64,000 bases of DNA from Hirsutella rhossiliensis (GCF_020360975.1 NW_025408667.1:8742001-8806000), one strand, 5' to 3'; positions 1 through 11,200 are shown, counted from the first letter of the stretch. Program-made: numbers and translations. The notes: a model not told the origin generated them from the sequence alone.

Positions 1-254
1 TACCGGCTTCGCGCTATACTTATTAAGTTACTAGTATCGGCCCTAGGTTTTTATTTTCCCGGTCGGGGGGCCTAGACCGGGGTTAGGGGGAGGTCCTAAC
101 GAATTCGTCGCTAGGTCTAGGTAGGTAAGGTCTAGGCCGGCCTACTTATAGCGGGGCTAGACTGCTAGTATATTTATAAGCGCTTCTAGAAGCGCTAACT
201 AGCTAATTAATAAGTAGGTTAGCGTAGTCTACTAGTCTAACTAAAAATTAATCG
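1..254. other. RIP-mutated DNA, unassigned
   Basis: No gene is visible. The DNA is strongly depleted of CA and TG and rich in TA, as in the mutated transposons to the right, so it is probably an old repeat. It contains a perfect 18-base palindrome, AGCGCTTCTAGAAGCGCT, at 179-196. I could not match it to any other repeat in the window. Confidence 0.5.
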
Positions 255-334
255 TGCCCCCGGCCGGATTCGAACCGACTCTAGCGTTATAGCTAGTAGG
301 CTTCCTAGGTATATAACTACTATACTACGAGGGT
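255..334 (-). tRNA. tRNA-like sequence or tRNA pseudogene
   Basis: On the minus strand the ends fold like a tRNA. A seven-base acceptor (ACCCTCG against CGGGGGC) pairs except for position 1, where an A replaces the expected G, as RIP would cause. The D stem is GTAT/ATAC. The T arm has stem GTCGG/CCGGC around TTCGAAT, and GGTTCGAATCC is a perfect B-box. The middle is about 80 nt overall and does not give an unambiguous anticodon arm; a small intron, a long variable arm or damage would each explain it. The amino acid identity is therefore open. The right edge lies within three bases of the truncated end of a Copia fragment. It could be a real tRNA gene caught in RIP or a tRNA-derived repeat. 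Confidence 0.45.
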
Positions 335-1518
335 AACCTATTAAGTAATTTTATTATAAAATTCACCCTTCTATATCCCTCTATCTATATAGTTAACTCC
401 CTAGTAATAAGGTATTCCCTTTATACCTTCTTAAAGGACTAGAATCGTAAGAGTATATTATAAATATTAAGCGAAGTACTAGAGTTAAGGATAGCTGATT
501 TTTATAGGAGATAATCGGAGGGCTCTAACGGTTAGTCTTAGCCTTATTAATCTATAAGGAAGATAAAGGCTAGATTTACTATACTAACGATTTTTCCTTA
601 TATTTACGGCTTAAATAAGAGTAGTAGCGTTAGTTATTATTTCTTAGTAACCTAAATCTTATTTATCTTCTTTTATAACAAGGGTTCCTCCTTAAGAGAC
701 TATTATACTATTTCTTATAGCCTCTTTAAAAGGTTAATTCCTTTAGGTCGGTTTTACTTAAAGACCTATTAGTAGCCTTCTAGCTAATAGGGCTTTTTAT
801 ATACTTAGTAGGTAGGTCGATTCTTTTTTATACGTTGTTTTTTTAAGGAGTCCTTGTCCCTTTCTAAAAAGTCTGCTTAAAAACCCCCCCTTTTTACCCC
901 TTATTACTAATTTTAATAAGGAGGTTTAATTTTAACTAGTTCCTTAATTTTTCTACTAACGGACTAAAAGGTCTATTAAGGGACTAGTTAGGCCGGTCTA
1001 ACTAACGGGACCGGGGCCGGGCCTAGAGTAAGAGGTAGAGCTAAGGCTAAAGCTATAGCTATAGTTAAAGATAATATTAAGGCTCTCGATAAAGGAGGAG
1101 CTAAAAGAGTAATAGCTATAGTAGCGGGGGCTATAGTAATAAGGGTTATAGGTCGAACCGTCTAGGTCGAGTACTAGCTATAAAGGAATAAGACGACTTA
1201 ATATTATACTCTAAGAGCCTTTTTATTTAGTTCTTAGCTAGCTTCTTAAAAGATAGTTAAGTAACTATTACTAATAAGCTTTATTAGTAGAGATATATCC
1301 TATAGCTACTAGCTAGAAAGAGCTTTTATTAAGAAGTATTAGTTAGCTTCCTTAAGGATTTCTTCTTACTTAGCTAGCTATAAAGAAGCTAGTAGGTTCT
1401 TAGTAAAAAAGGCTCCTAAGTATACTATATAGGTCCTCTTAATACGGTTAGTTATATAGCCCCTTAAGGGAGCTATTAAGGTCTTAAGCTTTAAAAGCTA
1501 CTACTTAAGAGTCTCTTC

Positions 1519-1695
1519 TATTATAGAGTAAGTAGAGGCGTAGGCTTAGGTGCGGTCCGTTAAAAGAAGGTTAATAATCTACGAGGGGGAAAAGGAAGAG
1601 AAGTATAGGCCTAGCCTATATAGGCGCGGAGGCCGCTTATATATAGACTTAGCCTAGACCCTAGTCTAGGCCTATATAGGGCCACGGCCCTTATA
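1519..1695 (+). repeat. 5' LTR of the small LTR element
   Basis: This is 177 bp and collinear with 3215-3391. Many of the differences are C/T or G/A, such as TATTATAG at the left end against TATCACGG in the other copy, so the two LTRs were mutated separately by RIP. It begins directly after the left TCTTC duplication. Confidence 0.88.
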
Positions 1696-2439
1696 TTATA
1701 CCCCTACCTAGCTTTTAAAGAGGCGCGCCTCTAAATAATACCTAATGCCGCGCCTAGGGGGACGGAACCCTCGCGCGGACCACGTACGCCTAGTCGCGGA
1801 AAAAACGTTAGCAAATAACGCATAATACCCTCCTAAGCGAGCTTCTTAGATAGACTATATTATTAGTAGGGGCCGCGCCCTAGGAGTCGGGCTTTAGCAC
1901 TTCTAGCTAAGGAGCGGAGGTATATAGAACGGCGCGTAGCTAGCTTCGGTAAGCTTATAGTATCCTACCCCCCTTATATCGGCGCACGGTAGCAGCTCCT
2001 AGTGCCGCAACGTAGGGGACGGTACTCCGGTATATAAGGCTCCGCTCCCTCCCGCACGGGGCTATACGGGCACTCCCTTTCGCTATAGTTATATTATATT
2101 AGCGGCCTTCCTATATCTTAGCCGCCCTTTCGGTCGCTACGGGCATACGTCCCGTCTATATAGTAGCTACTACCGTATACGAGGGGACGCCGACGAAGCC
2201 CGTAGAGGCGTTACTAAGATTACTCGTCGCTAGAGTCGCTATCGTCGAACCTAACCTCCTTTCCGTCCTAGCGCGTGCGCCCCTCTACTACTTAGAGTGC
2301 GTTTACCCGCGCCTCCTAGCGCGGGCACTTTAAAAACTAATAGGATTTACTACTATAGCCTATATAGCGACCCTCCTATCGCTACCTCTTTCTATCCTCG
2401 GTCCTTAAGGCGGAGATAGAGATATCTATAGTATTACTA

Positions 2440-3330
2440 GCGTTATCCTCTTCTTATGCTATAGAAGAAGACGAAAAAAGAAACTTATTGCTACTAAGCT
2501 CGCGAAGAAGGCGGACGAGATCGGTATACGTATCTAGTAGTATAGACCTTTCGCTTAAACGGGTGCGCTAATCCGAATTTAAGCTCGTAACGAGGCAATT
2601 ATACTTTACTATATCGGGCTAGCTATATACGTTTGCTTAATAAAGCACCTCTTCGAACTATACGAGGTAGGCCGGAATAGCTTTACTCCGCTTCTAATAG
2701 AGCGTTATAAGCTCCTAGCCTACCGACTTAGCTACGTTAGGTTCGCCGTAATTAGTATAGAGCTTCGCGAGGAGGTCGGCTAGTCTATTTATACTAATAC
2801 GCGTAAACGGTAAGAGATACCTTTATAGGCGTAGGGATAGGCTCGCGTAAAGATAGTCGAATTAGGCGCGGATATCCCCTATTATAGCGCTATCGGTGCG
2901 GAGCTTCGCTTCTATATAAAGTAGCTACGGCTCGAGCTCTATAGAGGAGCCGTCGAACTTACTAAGGTACGGCAGTACCGCTCTTAGTCGTGCGGAGCCC
3001 TACTATTATAAGAGGCTCTCGATTGCCCGGGCGAACTAAGTATTACGTTCGCCTTAATTTTGCGACTATAGGAGTATAGATATTTCGCGTGTATATATAC
3101 CGGCGCGGGCGGTTTAACTAGACTAGGTAATTAAACGTCGGCTTTAAAGGCAGCTAAAAATAGCTATTCTATATACGGGGATATAGAGAGGGTAAAATAA
3201 AGGGTAGATTATACTATCACGGAGTAGGCAGAGGCGTAGGCTTAGGTGCGGTCCGTTAAAAGAAGGTTAATAATCTATAAGGGGGAAAAGGAAGAGAAGT
3301 ATAGGCCTAGCCTATATAGGCGCGGAGGCC
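2440..3330 (+). pseudogene. RIP-mutated unknown coding frame inside the small LTR element
   Basis: Reading in one frame from about 2440 through 3214 and on into the 3' LTR, I meet no frameshift. The only interruptions are TAG and TAA, which RIP makes from CAG, CAA or TGG. The start is basic (Arg/Lys-rich). The middle is mixed alpha-helix-like sequence with many Leu, Arg and Glu. Near the end there is a Tyr-rich stretch followed by a Gly-rich one (YTGAGG), then more charged sequence. I do not recognise the family. It lacks a zinc knuckle, a protease DSG/DTG and reverse transcriptase motifs, so it is either a gag-like protein of the element or a captured host gene. Confidence 0.5.
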
Positions 3331-3391
3331 GCTTATATATAGACTTAGCCTAGACCCTAGTCTAGGCCTATATAGGGCCACGGCCCTTATA
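3215..3391 (+). repeat. 3' LTR of the small LTR element
   Basis: This is 177 bp and matches 1519-1695. It ends in CCCTTATA immediately before the right TCTTC duplication. A purine-rich tract (about 3186-3205) precedes it, in the place expected for a polypurine tract. The interior coding frame reads on into this LTR. Confidence 0.88.
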
Positions 3392-3901
3392 TCTTCCTCT
3401 TAAAGAGAGATTAGCTTTATAGTACTAATAGATTCTATTATAGCTATATATATAGTAGTTAGTAGCTTTATCTTATAGAGGTACTTCTTACGGTAAATCT
3501 TATAGTTACCTAAGGTAGTAGAAAAGGCTCTTTACTATATAGAGGTTAGCTTAGAGAAGAGGGATGCTCCCTCTATAAATTCCGGTGCCCTAGGATAAAG
3601 AAGGGGCTTAAGAGGGTCTTACTTATTAAAGAAAACTAAATTATAGATAGTTCTATCTATATAAGCCTATAGCTCCTTTACCTACTTATCTTAATCTTAG
3701 GGCTCTATAAGAATTATCTTATAAACCGTAAGGGTAGTAAAGTTATTTTTTATTATTATTATAAAAGAGGGGGGTAGAAAAATTAGTTAAAAATCGGCTT
3801 TTCTAGTAAGAGGGGTAAAAGGGAGCTATAAGGGATATAAGAAAGGTACCTTTTATAGTATCTAGAAGGTATAGGAATACTATTCCTCCTAGGCTTATAA
3901 C

Positions 3902-4126
3902 TCTTATAAAGAGAAATATAAGAAGTATATATAAAATATATAAAGGTAAAATTAAAAGTAAGGGGTTAGATAGGTAGGGCTAAGCTATTTAATTCTTATA
4001 GTAATAGTAATTAAGGTAGGGGAGTAATTATTATATTACTTTAATTATCCTTCTTTCCTTTATTTAATACCCCTCTTTATACCTATTTAGTATCTTAATT
4101 AATAAAAATAATCTTACTTAAAGAAG
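3902..4126 (-). repeat. Truncated 5' LTR of Copia F (family 1)
   Basis: It matches the family 1 LTR (compare 38243-38700), starting at TCTTATAAAGAG, the RIP form of TCTCGCGTAGAG. It ends at about 4126, roughly halfway through, where Gypsy LTR sequence begins. Nearly all CA and TG have been lost. Confidence 0.8.
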
Positions 4127-4388
4127 TAGTCTATAGTCTATAACCTTTAACTTATTACTAATATAATATACTTATTATTACTTAGACTACGACCTATTAT
4201 ATTTATTAATATAAACCCCTTAATAGGTTTATCCCTTAAAAATAATACTTATTATTATATATTAAAAGTACTTATTTAATATAATATTATATTACTTTAA
4301 GTAATATCGTAACTATTAATATACTTATATAGTAAGCTAGATTAACTAGCTCTAAAGCTATTATATTACCTTAGGATATAATATATAA
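4127..4388 (+). mobile_element. Gypsy-1 fragment: 5' LTR end and leader
   Basis: The sequence is the reverse complement of the left edge of the Gypsy at 25814-41533. Bases 4127-4259 are the inner part of its 5' LTR and 4260-4388 match the start of its interior (compare 41063 leftwards). The plus-strand orientation is opposite to the large Gypsy copy. The young Copia H is inserted at 4389 with duplication TATAA, and the Gypsy sequence resumes at 10562. Confidence 0.75.
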
Positions 4389-4589
4389 TGTGGGTAGGCA
4401 CCTGCGGCAGCTGCTGCAATGAGACGGTACTAGGGTTAACCTGTGATGTTGTATTCGTCTTGATTCTCTATCTAAGGAGGCAGAGGCCAGCGTGGAGAAA
4501 GGGGGCACGCTGCCTCAGCCGCACACGTGACCGTACGGGTCACGTGCCAACCATGGTTGGTCACACCACTAGATAGATACATTCCTACA
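4389..4589 (-). repeat. 3' LTR of Copia H
   Basis: This is 201 bp and identical to 10355-10556 apart from one missing C in a run. It contains two strong inverted repeats: CCAACCATGGTTGG (perfect) and CACGTGACC...GGTCACGTG around a 5-base centre. These could be promoter or regulatory sites of the element. A purine-rich stretch, AAAAGAAGAG on the minus strand, lies just inside it. Confidence 0.93.
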
Positions 4590-5161
4590 CAGGCAACTCT
4601 TCTTTTGCTGTGAGAAGCACAGCAACACCTTGAACGGGTCTAAAGGATAGTAGCGTTAAGGCCGTGAAGGAATGTGCCGTGAGGGCGTGTGTCATTATTG
4701 CGAAAAGTGGGTCCGACGTCTTGTTCTTAGCTGTAGATATCGGGGAAGAAGTGAAGGGTCTTCCTGATAGGAGCAATCATTTGATCATAGGGATAAGGAG
4801 CGGTTAGGAACGTTGTACGTATCCTTCGACTCGAATTGTCAGACTATTGGTATCGATGAAGCGTTCCAGGGCTCGGTTTGGTGATGCTTTCGTCATTGCA
4901 TCTGCTGGGTTGTCTGCGCCGTTGATCCAACGAATATCTGTTATCTCTCTCTCTCGTATGACTGGCGAAGGGCCATGATATCAATCATCAATCGTTTTTC
5001 CTTCGTCGTACCGAGCTTGACTAGGCATTCGTAGAGAGTACGAATCCGTACAGACGATGAGAGGGATAGGAGGAAGGTTGAGTCGTTCCGTAATTATCTT
5101 CATAGTCATCGCAAGGAGATGCCTATGTCGAATCCGTTGGCCATACCGTAGATCTCTGATG

Positions 5162-6274
5162 CTAGGACGCTACGGGTAACACGTTTGCACTTTGTTGAAC
5201 TCCAGTGTACGATGTTACCACTAATCTCGAACTGTTTTTCTTGTGGTTTGTCTCGTTAACGAGGGTAATGACGAATCCTAGTTGGGAGGATAAGTCCTTG
5301 TTGTTTGCGAAAGAACCATCGGTGAAAACCATCAGCTTTGCAGTAGCTAGATCAATTGGTTTGTACGTGAGGCCACGTAGTTGGTGATCCATTTGCCATT
5401 GCAGTCGCTTGTTCAAAATTGCGTAATCTTTATCCTCAGGGTCTGTACTTGGGCGGCGACTGAAACATCGAAAGAAGCTTCCGGTTGAGCAATTGAAGCA
5501 ATGTATGAGGCTCGCGCTCGTTCCTCAACGTAGCGCTGGTGACGATCAATTGCTTTAGGGTCAATGGTGGTCATTTTTGCTGCTTGTCCCTTCTGTTGAA
5601 GTAAAAGGATCCTTTCTTAAGGGGTTATTATTCAGCAACGTCAGTCTTGCACCATTAAAGTCAACCGTTGTTCCGTATGTGATGTCAGTCTTGGGCTTGG
5701 AACGAAATTCTGCCTTTGTAGCTCTTCTTCTTCACGGGTAGAAAAGTTGTTCGTTCCAAGGATGAGGGTGTCATCAGTTTGCATTCCAACAATACCGAGC
5801 GTGTCAGGGCCAGTATTCGAAATCAGTAGGCAGGAGTCATAGGTGGAGGTAGACATATCCAGCTTTTCGAGGTGATGCTGCTGATATGTGCGGAACCAAT
5901 GGACTCCGGCTTCTGCGATACCGTACAGGGCTTAATAACACGAATAATTGTTCCGTTAGGTATTTGCCTTGTAGTTCCGTGGGCAAATACGTAAGAATGG
6001 TCCGGGAAAGCTTGGTCTGGGATTGCGGGTATGCCTGAGTGATATCACGGAGGGAGAGGGTTATGCCGTAGTTTTGAAGAAGTCCGGGGGCAATAGCGAG
6101 GATGAGTCTCTGGCTAACGCGTTGAATTGTCGGAGATTGCGTCAGGAGGGTGGTCTTCTCAAAGTCGTTATGTCCTTGAATAACAAGTCGAGACTTTTCG
6201 TAGGGCTTAGTGTTGATTCCTTTGACTTCACGAACCATTCGAGAGCGAAAGATTCTATAGTTTCCATGACTCAT
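5162..6274 (-). pseudogene. Copia H reverse transcriptase and RNase H, frame-broken
   Basis: Reverse transcriptase motifs are visible: KSRLVIQGHND and LRDITQAYPQSQ (first catalytic Asp) in 6274-5837, and GIVGMQTDDTLILG, the YxDD-equivalent box, in 5856-5641. RNase H follows in 5416-5162 with VFTDGSFANNKD and SQLGFVI. At least three frame breaks separate these blocks. The QTDD variant of the active site is the kind seen in a fungus-specific Copia group. Confidence 0.85.
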
Positions 6275-7059
6275 TTGATCGTATCGTTCAAATTGGAATA
6301 CACCGCGGCCAACGAGGTCAGTAATCTCTTTGTTATCGGATTCTTCGAAGGGTCACCAGGAGAGGTGATTATGCCATCAGACCGTAGCTTGAGGGAAAGA
6401 GCTTGCATCTTCCTCCTTTGGGTCAAGAAGCTCTGGTCTACGGCTTGGGCCATCATGATCAAATCCTTTGGCTTGTTCTTTGATCCTGGTGGGCGTCCTC
6501 TGCGGGGCGGGGTTCGGGTCGGGCAGGCAGGTCCGTTAGGGTCTTAACGGGGTCTTGAGCCGGTTGTTCATTAAGATCTGAACGAATGCCTGAGGGTCTG
6601 TGTCGTGTGTAGGGTCGGAAAGAGTGGTATCATCACGCAGATACGGTTGTACAAGGGTCGATCGAAAGACTTGGGGCCGTTGACTGTGTCAATGGTGATG
6701 TTATGGCTATCAATCGATGCAATCTTGAAGGGTCCTTGCCAACCGTCTTTCTCTCCAAACGCGAACTTCACTTTGCAGCGGGAGGATAGCACTTCTGTCG
6801 TGCTCGGGCCGTTGCGTGCATGGAGGGCATCCTTAACTCGTCTTTCTGCCGAGAGTTGGCGGAGCATTTTCATCGCTTTCTGCATAGCTTCCGATCTTTT
6901 GAGGGTGGAAGCGGAAGGGGCGAGTCTGTAGATACGCGAGGGTATGCGCCGAAAACAAGCAACGTAGGCACAAGACCGTCAGGTCCTGCCGTATCATTGA
7001 TTGCTTTAACAGCCATTTGAAGGACTGTTTCGGCGGAAGTGGTGTGGCCAATCTCAGCA

Positions 7060-8205
7060 TGGAGGATGTTAAAGGCGCGTCGGAGGGTGCGTGATAGCGT
7101 TCAATCTTTCCAATGGACCAATGCGTCTCAACAGGTACTTGAGAGCATTTGATCCCATAATCTTTGCTTCGTTCCGGAATTCGAGAGAAGCAAAGTTAGT
7201 TCCTGCATCGTGACGGAGGGTATCAGGAGGTCCAAGATACGTGTCGATCCAGAGGGTCCGGAGGGTCTCCCATGTATCTTTAGCTGACATTGACGGTAAA
7301 AATCTGGCTCCTTGGAAAGCAGTAGCTGAGTCCACAACGTGTAGAACAGGGCGTTGTGGTGTTCCTAGGTGCATCACATCAACGATGATTTCGTAGTTGA
7401 ATTCTTGATCATCGTTAAGGGTGAACTTGAAGCGGCGTGGGGCTTGTGAGTGCATTTGACAGTGGTGACAGAACTTAGAGATAGTCTCTAATGTGTCTAT
7501 CGAGACGTCACTGTGCCCGGCTTGCTTCAAGAGGTGATGGAGCCTAGGGACTGCTGGGTGTCCAAAGCGTCGGTGAAGTGTACGAATCTCTGTTTCCGTA
7601 AGAAACGAGATAGACTCTTCATCTTTCGTAAGGAAGAACCAGGGATGTCCCCATTTGCGGATGACTGGGATGCTGGTAGGGCGATTAGTACAATGATTAC
7701 TACAATTGATGGTATCTGTGATGTTATTGAAATAGATACCAAGTCGATCCATATCAGCAAGGCAGAGCAAAAAGGGAGTTGGGGTTTGAAGGATGTGGAA
7801 CGTGATCCTTCCGAGGGGTGTTTTTAGGGCAACTGTGCCAAGGGAGTTAATCGTGTCGCCGTTGCCAAATTTGATGGAGGCCTGGCCGGATGTAGAGCTG
7901 TCGAGAGCTACAGAAGGATCTTCTCGTTGTAGGGCGATGTACTGAGAATATCCTGCTGTGGAGAATGTTGCTGCACCTGTGTCGATCATGATACCTTGGA
8001 ATCTATCCCTTGAATAGCGATCTTCAATAATAAATTGCGAGGCTGGAACAACGGTTTGATCCGTCTGATAGACGTCTTCTCCTGTGATCAAATGATTGAA
8101 TGCCTGTTGACAGAGCATTTGGCTTGCTTGCCATTGTTCCGGGTGATCGTTGGTGCTATTGTCATGTTCTTCCCATGTATCTTCAGTGTCATCAAAGCTG
8201 CTCAT
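7060..8205 (-). pseudogene. Copia H protease and integrase
   Basis: A 378-residue open stretch (8205-7069) holds the aspartic protease motif MIDTGA (Asp75-Thr-Gly). The integrase zinc-binding domain follows, with His211, His216, Cys246 and Cys249 (HRRFGH and CHHC), then the integrase core with catalytic Asp276 (VDVM) and a second Asp in RHDAGTNF at about residue 333. The third acid lies in the next frame near 7115 (GKIERYHA), so a frameshift at about 7120 separates it from the first two. The order protease then integrase, before reverse transcriptase, is the Copia arrangement. Confidence 0.88.
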
Positions 8206-8206
8206 C

Positions 8207-10144
8207 TCATGACCTTCGTAGTCTAGAATATAGCCTCCGATGTCCGTGAGTTGTACACCTATGAAGTGACATTGAGTGATATGTTGGTCCTTGGCCTTTG
8301 CCGTTCATCCGTAGAGTGTTTAGTTGACCAACAGCCTTCTTGTCCACAAACAAAACACTTCTTCGTCCAGTTTCGGTTACTGTAGCTATGATTGTAGTTA
8401 CTACGGCTTTGAGGCCGGTAGTTTCCACGGTTGTAGCTTTGTCTGTATCCGCGGCTGGGTCGTTGACCTGAATATCCGTATCTACCTCGAGAGCGGTTGT
8501 TATTGTATCGACGGTCGAGGTAGTACTGATGGTGTGGATCGTTATGATCAAATGATCCAGCAAAGTCAAGGGAAATTGAGAAGTTGTTATGAGGGCAAGA
8601 TGGGTTTCAACGGATGCACGAAGATCTGCAAGAAGGTGCTCGACGTTATCGGCGGGTTTGAAAAGAGCGTATTGGAGTTCGGGTACTCCACGGCATGCTT
8701 TCATAAGCGTTGTACGCAGTTGGAGGTCTCCTGCGTACTCCCTGCCAAGGGCTCGTTGGCAGAGCTGAAGCTTATCAAAGAGGATTTGAAGCACTTCGTG
8801 GGGTCTTCGAAGCATCTTGGGCACGGATGGAGTTAAAGGTTATTGTTGTCCAGTCAGTATGGTAGTGGACATGGTTGACTTCCGTGTCAAAGTGTTGTTT
8901 GAAGATATCATACGCTTGTCGGAACGTCGTAGCCCATGTGATCTTATCAAGATAGAATCTTTGGGCTCTTCCATCAAGGATCCGGGGAAAGAGTGCGTGA
9001 AATTGTGACGGTTTCACTTGGATATGAGAGCAGTTGCTTAAGAAGAGGCGGAGCTTATCATCAAGGAGATCGTACGGCTCTCCTGTGTAGTTCCGATCTT
9101 TGTTCCAGGTCTTCATAAACTTGCTGGATGTCGCTATCGACGATAGCGTTCGGGATGTTATCCGGGGAGTTTCATGTATTCTCCAAAGGTTGCAGGGCCG
9201 GATAAGTGTTCGGGGATGGAGTTGGTGACGGGTTGGACGAGATCGGGGTTCTGGAAGCGGTAGGAAGTCGGATGAATAGTAAGAGAGGTCGGAGCAGGTT
9301 TATCTTGGATAGTCGGAGCAGGAGTAGGTGCGTTAGGAGGGCTCGTTAGGGTCTTAATAGGTTGTGGTTCGTTAAGACCTTGATGAGGTGCTGCTAAGGG
9401 CGTAACTGATGGTGAAGGAGGTTGAGACGGATGGGGATTAGTGGAAGCATTTGATCCTAGTAATGCTGTCTGCCTCCTGAAGGCAGCAGTCCTCTCATCA
9501 AACACCATCTCCGTAAACTCCTGCTCTGGCCAGGTTTGTGGGTTCTCGATAGTTTGTAATATGAGAAATTGTGTTGCGAATTTCCCCTTTGTGAACCTGT
9601 GTAGATACCTCTTTCCTTAGTAGTTTCCTGAGGGCTCTCTTGTATTCATTCGGGCGCGGTCCCATGTGTCTTCGGTCCATTCTTCAAAATGCTGTTGGAA
9701 GTAACCAAGGAGGTCGTATCCTTGATCACTGCCAGATTGAACGATGAATATGAACTTTGCCACATATGTCGTTACTGCGATCTTGTCCTTTTCGTCGTGT
9801 GTGATATCGTTGTCCCAAAGGTCGATATTAATTTGTCGGAATGCGGATGCTTGGATGTCTAGTGCCTGCATCTGGTCGCATATTTCTTCGAGCTGGGCTT
9901 CTGGGGACATAGCTCGGGCGGTCGGGGCTATCGTGATCAAATGAATGAGACGATGTGGGGTTCGTATTGGTCTCTTCGTATACGAGTTGTCGCTAATAGG
10001 AGGTCGAGCGTCGCGTACTAAGTAGGTCGTTCGCGGCCAGACTGAACTGACGGGGATCTTGCTACTTAACGTCAAGGGTCGAACGTTCTTACTAGTTGTT
10101 TGCGATGTGGTCGCCTGTCGATTCCGGTGCTCACGGCTAGGCAA
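8207..10144 (-). pseudogene. Copia H gag, frame-broken
   Basis: Gag forms the particle and binds the element RNA. The coding sequence is spread over at least five overlapping frames (10144-9617, 9680-9498, 9508-9158, 9116-8775, 8824-8207). A Pro/Ser/Thr-rich stretch lies at about 9158-9480. The nucleic-acid-binding knuckle is readable on the minus strand near 8330-8375 as CFVCGQEGCW followed by STKH, spacing C-x2-C-x4-C-x4-H. Because CA and TG are abundant, the frameshifts are small insertions or deletions and not RIP. Confidence 0.8.
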
Positions 10145-10354
10145 ACTAGCGGGCGATCGTAATCAACAGTTGGAAGGACTCTCGCGCGGCTGGGCAAACC
10201 AGCGGGAGATTCCTTGTTCTTAGCACAAATAACCTTCTTCTGAGCGCTACCAGGGCCACAGTAAAGTGACGCGGACTATAGCACCTTCGAAGGTTGAGGA
10301 ATTTGTCTCTTCTACTTAGCTGTCTGTGACGGGCGTGGGCCGGTCACTGATCAG

Positions 10355-10556
10355 TGTGGGTAGGCACCTGCGGCAGCTGCTGCAATGAGACGGTACTAGG
10401 GTTAACCTGTGATGTTGTATTCGTCTTGATTCTCTATCTAAGGAGGCAGAGGCCAGCGTGGAGAAAGGGGGCACGCTGCCCTCAGCCGCACACGTGACCG
10501 TACGGGTCACGTGCCAACCATGGTTGGTCACACCACTAGATAGATACATTCCTACA
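10355..10556 (-). repeat. 5' LTR of Copia H
   Basis: This is 202 bp, the matching LTR at the upstream end of the minus-strand element. It carries the same palindromes as the other LTR. The right flank begins with the TATAA duplication. Confidence 0.93.
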
Positions 10557-10561
10557 TATAA

Positions 10562-10745
10562 GCTTATTACCCTTTAATATAAAGTATAGTTACTTAGGAA
10601 TAAAGGAGGTAAGAGATAAGTTAAGGACCTTAGAAAAGTAGTTAAACTAAAATAGCTAGGACTATTTAATAGTACTTATAATATACTTTAAGACTTTCTT
10701 ACTTAACTTAAGGCTTATTATTAGTTTTACCTTATTAAACTCTTA
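10562..10745 (+). mobile_element. Gypsy-1 fragment: start of gag
   Basis: This continues the Gypsy piece interrupted by Copia H. It matches the reverse complement of about 40740-40980 in the large Gypsy, in particular the stretch around TTAAACTCTTAGAC. Similarity fades at about 10745. It is strongly RIP-mutated. Confidence 0.65.
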
Positions 10746-11200
10746 GACTATAAGAAATAGTGTTTTCCTATTATAAATAAAGTAGCTATACTATACTCTC
10801 CTAATTATATAAGCTAATAAGTAGTATATTAATTATAGATAAAATCCTATCTTATAGAATAAGAATCGCTCGTTATTTTATATATTATTATATATAAAAT
10901 AGGTTACCGGTTATTATATAATTAGGAATCGAAGGAATAGAGCTAGCTTAGAATACTAGCTAAGACCTCTTAGGACCTATTAAGAATACTAGCACGACTA
11001 ACCTCCTTTAAATATAAATATTAGTAGAACTAAGATACTTCTAGAAACACTTAAGGTATTATAGAATTCCTTAGTCTTAGGGCTATATAGTAGCTTAAAT
11101 CTAGTCCCGAAAGGTTCTTCCGTTTAGCTATAATTATCTATATAAGATAGTATATCCGCTAGTAAATAGAAATAGAATTATTAACTTCAATACCTCTTCT
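10746..11200. other. RIP-mutated DNA, possibly the LTR of Copia G
   Basis: No open frame survives. The sequence lies just upstream of the plus-strand Copia G interior and is continuous with it across the solo LTR at 11201-11676. It may be that element's 5' LTR and leader, but no second copy is present in the window to prove it. Confidence 0.35.

Larger units (their letters stand above)
1519..3391 (+). mobile_element. Small non-autonomous LTR retroelement
   Basis: Two direct terminal repeats of 177 bp flank a 1.5 kb interior. The whole is inserted in the gag of Copia F and flanked by a 5-bp duplication TCTTC (1514-1518 and 3392-3396). The uninterrupted target can be read in Copia B at about 37730. 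The LTR ends read TA...TA, consistent with RIP-converted TG...CA. The interior has no recognisable protease, integrase or reverse transcriptase, so it would depend on another element for movement. It does hold one long frame whose only breaks are TAG or TAA codons, described separately. Confidence 0.85.
337..4126 (-). mobile_element. Copia F: truncated, RIP-mutated Ty1/Copia retrotransposon (family 1)
   Basis: This aligns by eye with Copia C and B in the same orientation. Reading the minus strand from the right, it holds a partial 5' LTR (3902-4126), gag (roughly 3870-3397 and 1518-960), the zinc-knuckle region (about 830-780) and the start of the protease (about 480). It stops at about 337, so integrase, reverse transcriptase and the 3' LTR are missing. 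Most CA and TG are converted to TA, and stop codons replace Gln and Trp codons. It is interrupted by a small LTR element at 1519-3391. Its LTR runs into Gypsy sequence at 4127, so the right end is also truncated. Confidence 0.85.
4389..10556 (-). mobile_element. Copia H: young, un-mutated Ty1/Copia element (family 2)
   Basis: This is a complete 6.17 kb element with 201- and 202-bp LTRs, TG...CA ends and a 5-bp duplication TATAA (4384-4388 and 10557-10561). The domain order on the minus strand is gag, protease, integrase, reverse transcriptase, RNase H, which defines Ty1/Copia. Base composition is ordinary, with CA and TG abundant, unlike the RIP-mutated flanks, so it arrived after RIP had acted on the target. 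The two LTRs differ by one inserted C only, yet the polyprotein is split over several frames. This copy cannot make a full polyprotein and may have been moved by a relative. It is unrelated at the LTR level to family 1. Confidence 0.93.

Noticed and set aside
4388..4576. 62-codon open frame starting at the left edge of Copia H
   Set aside because: It lies within the LTR, begins at the duplication-LTR junction and has no homology-like features.
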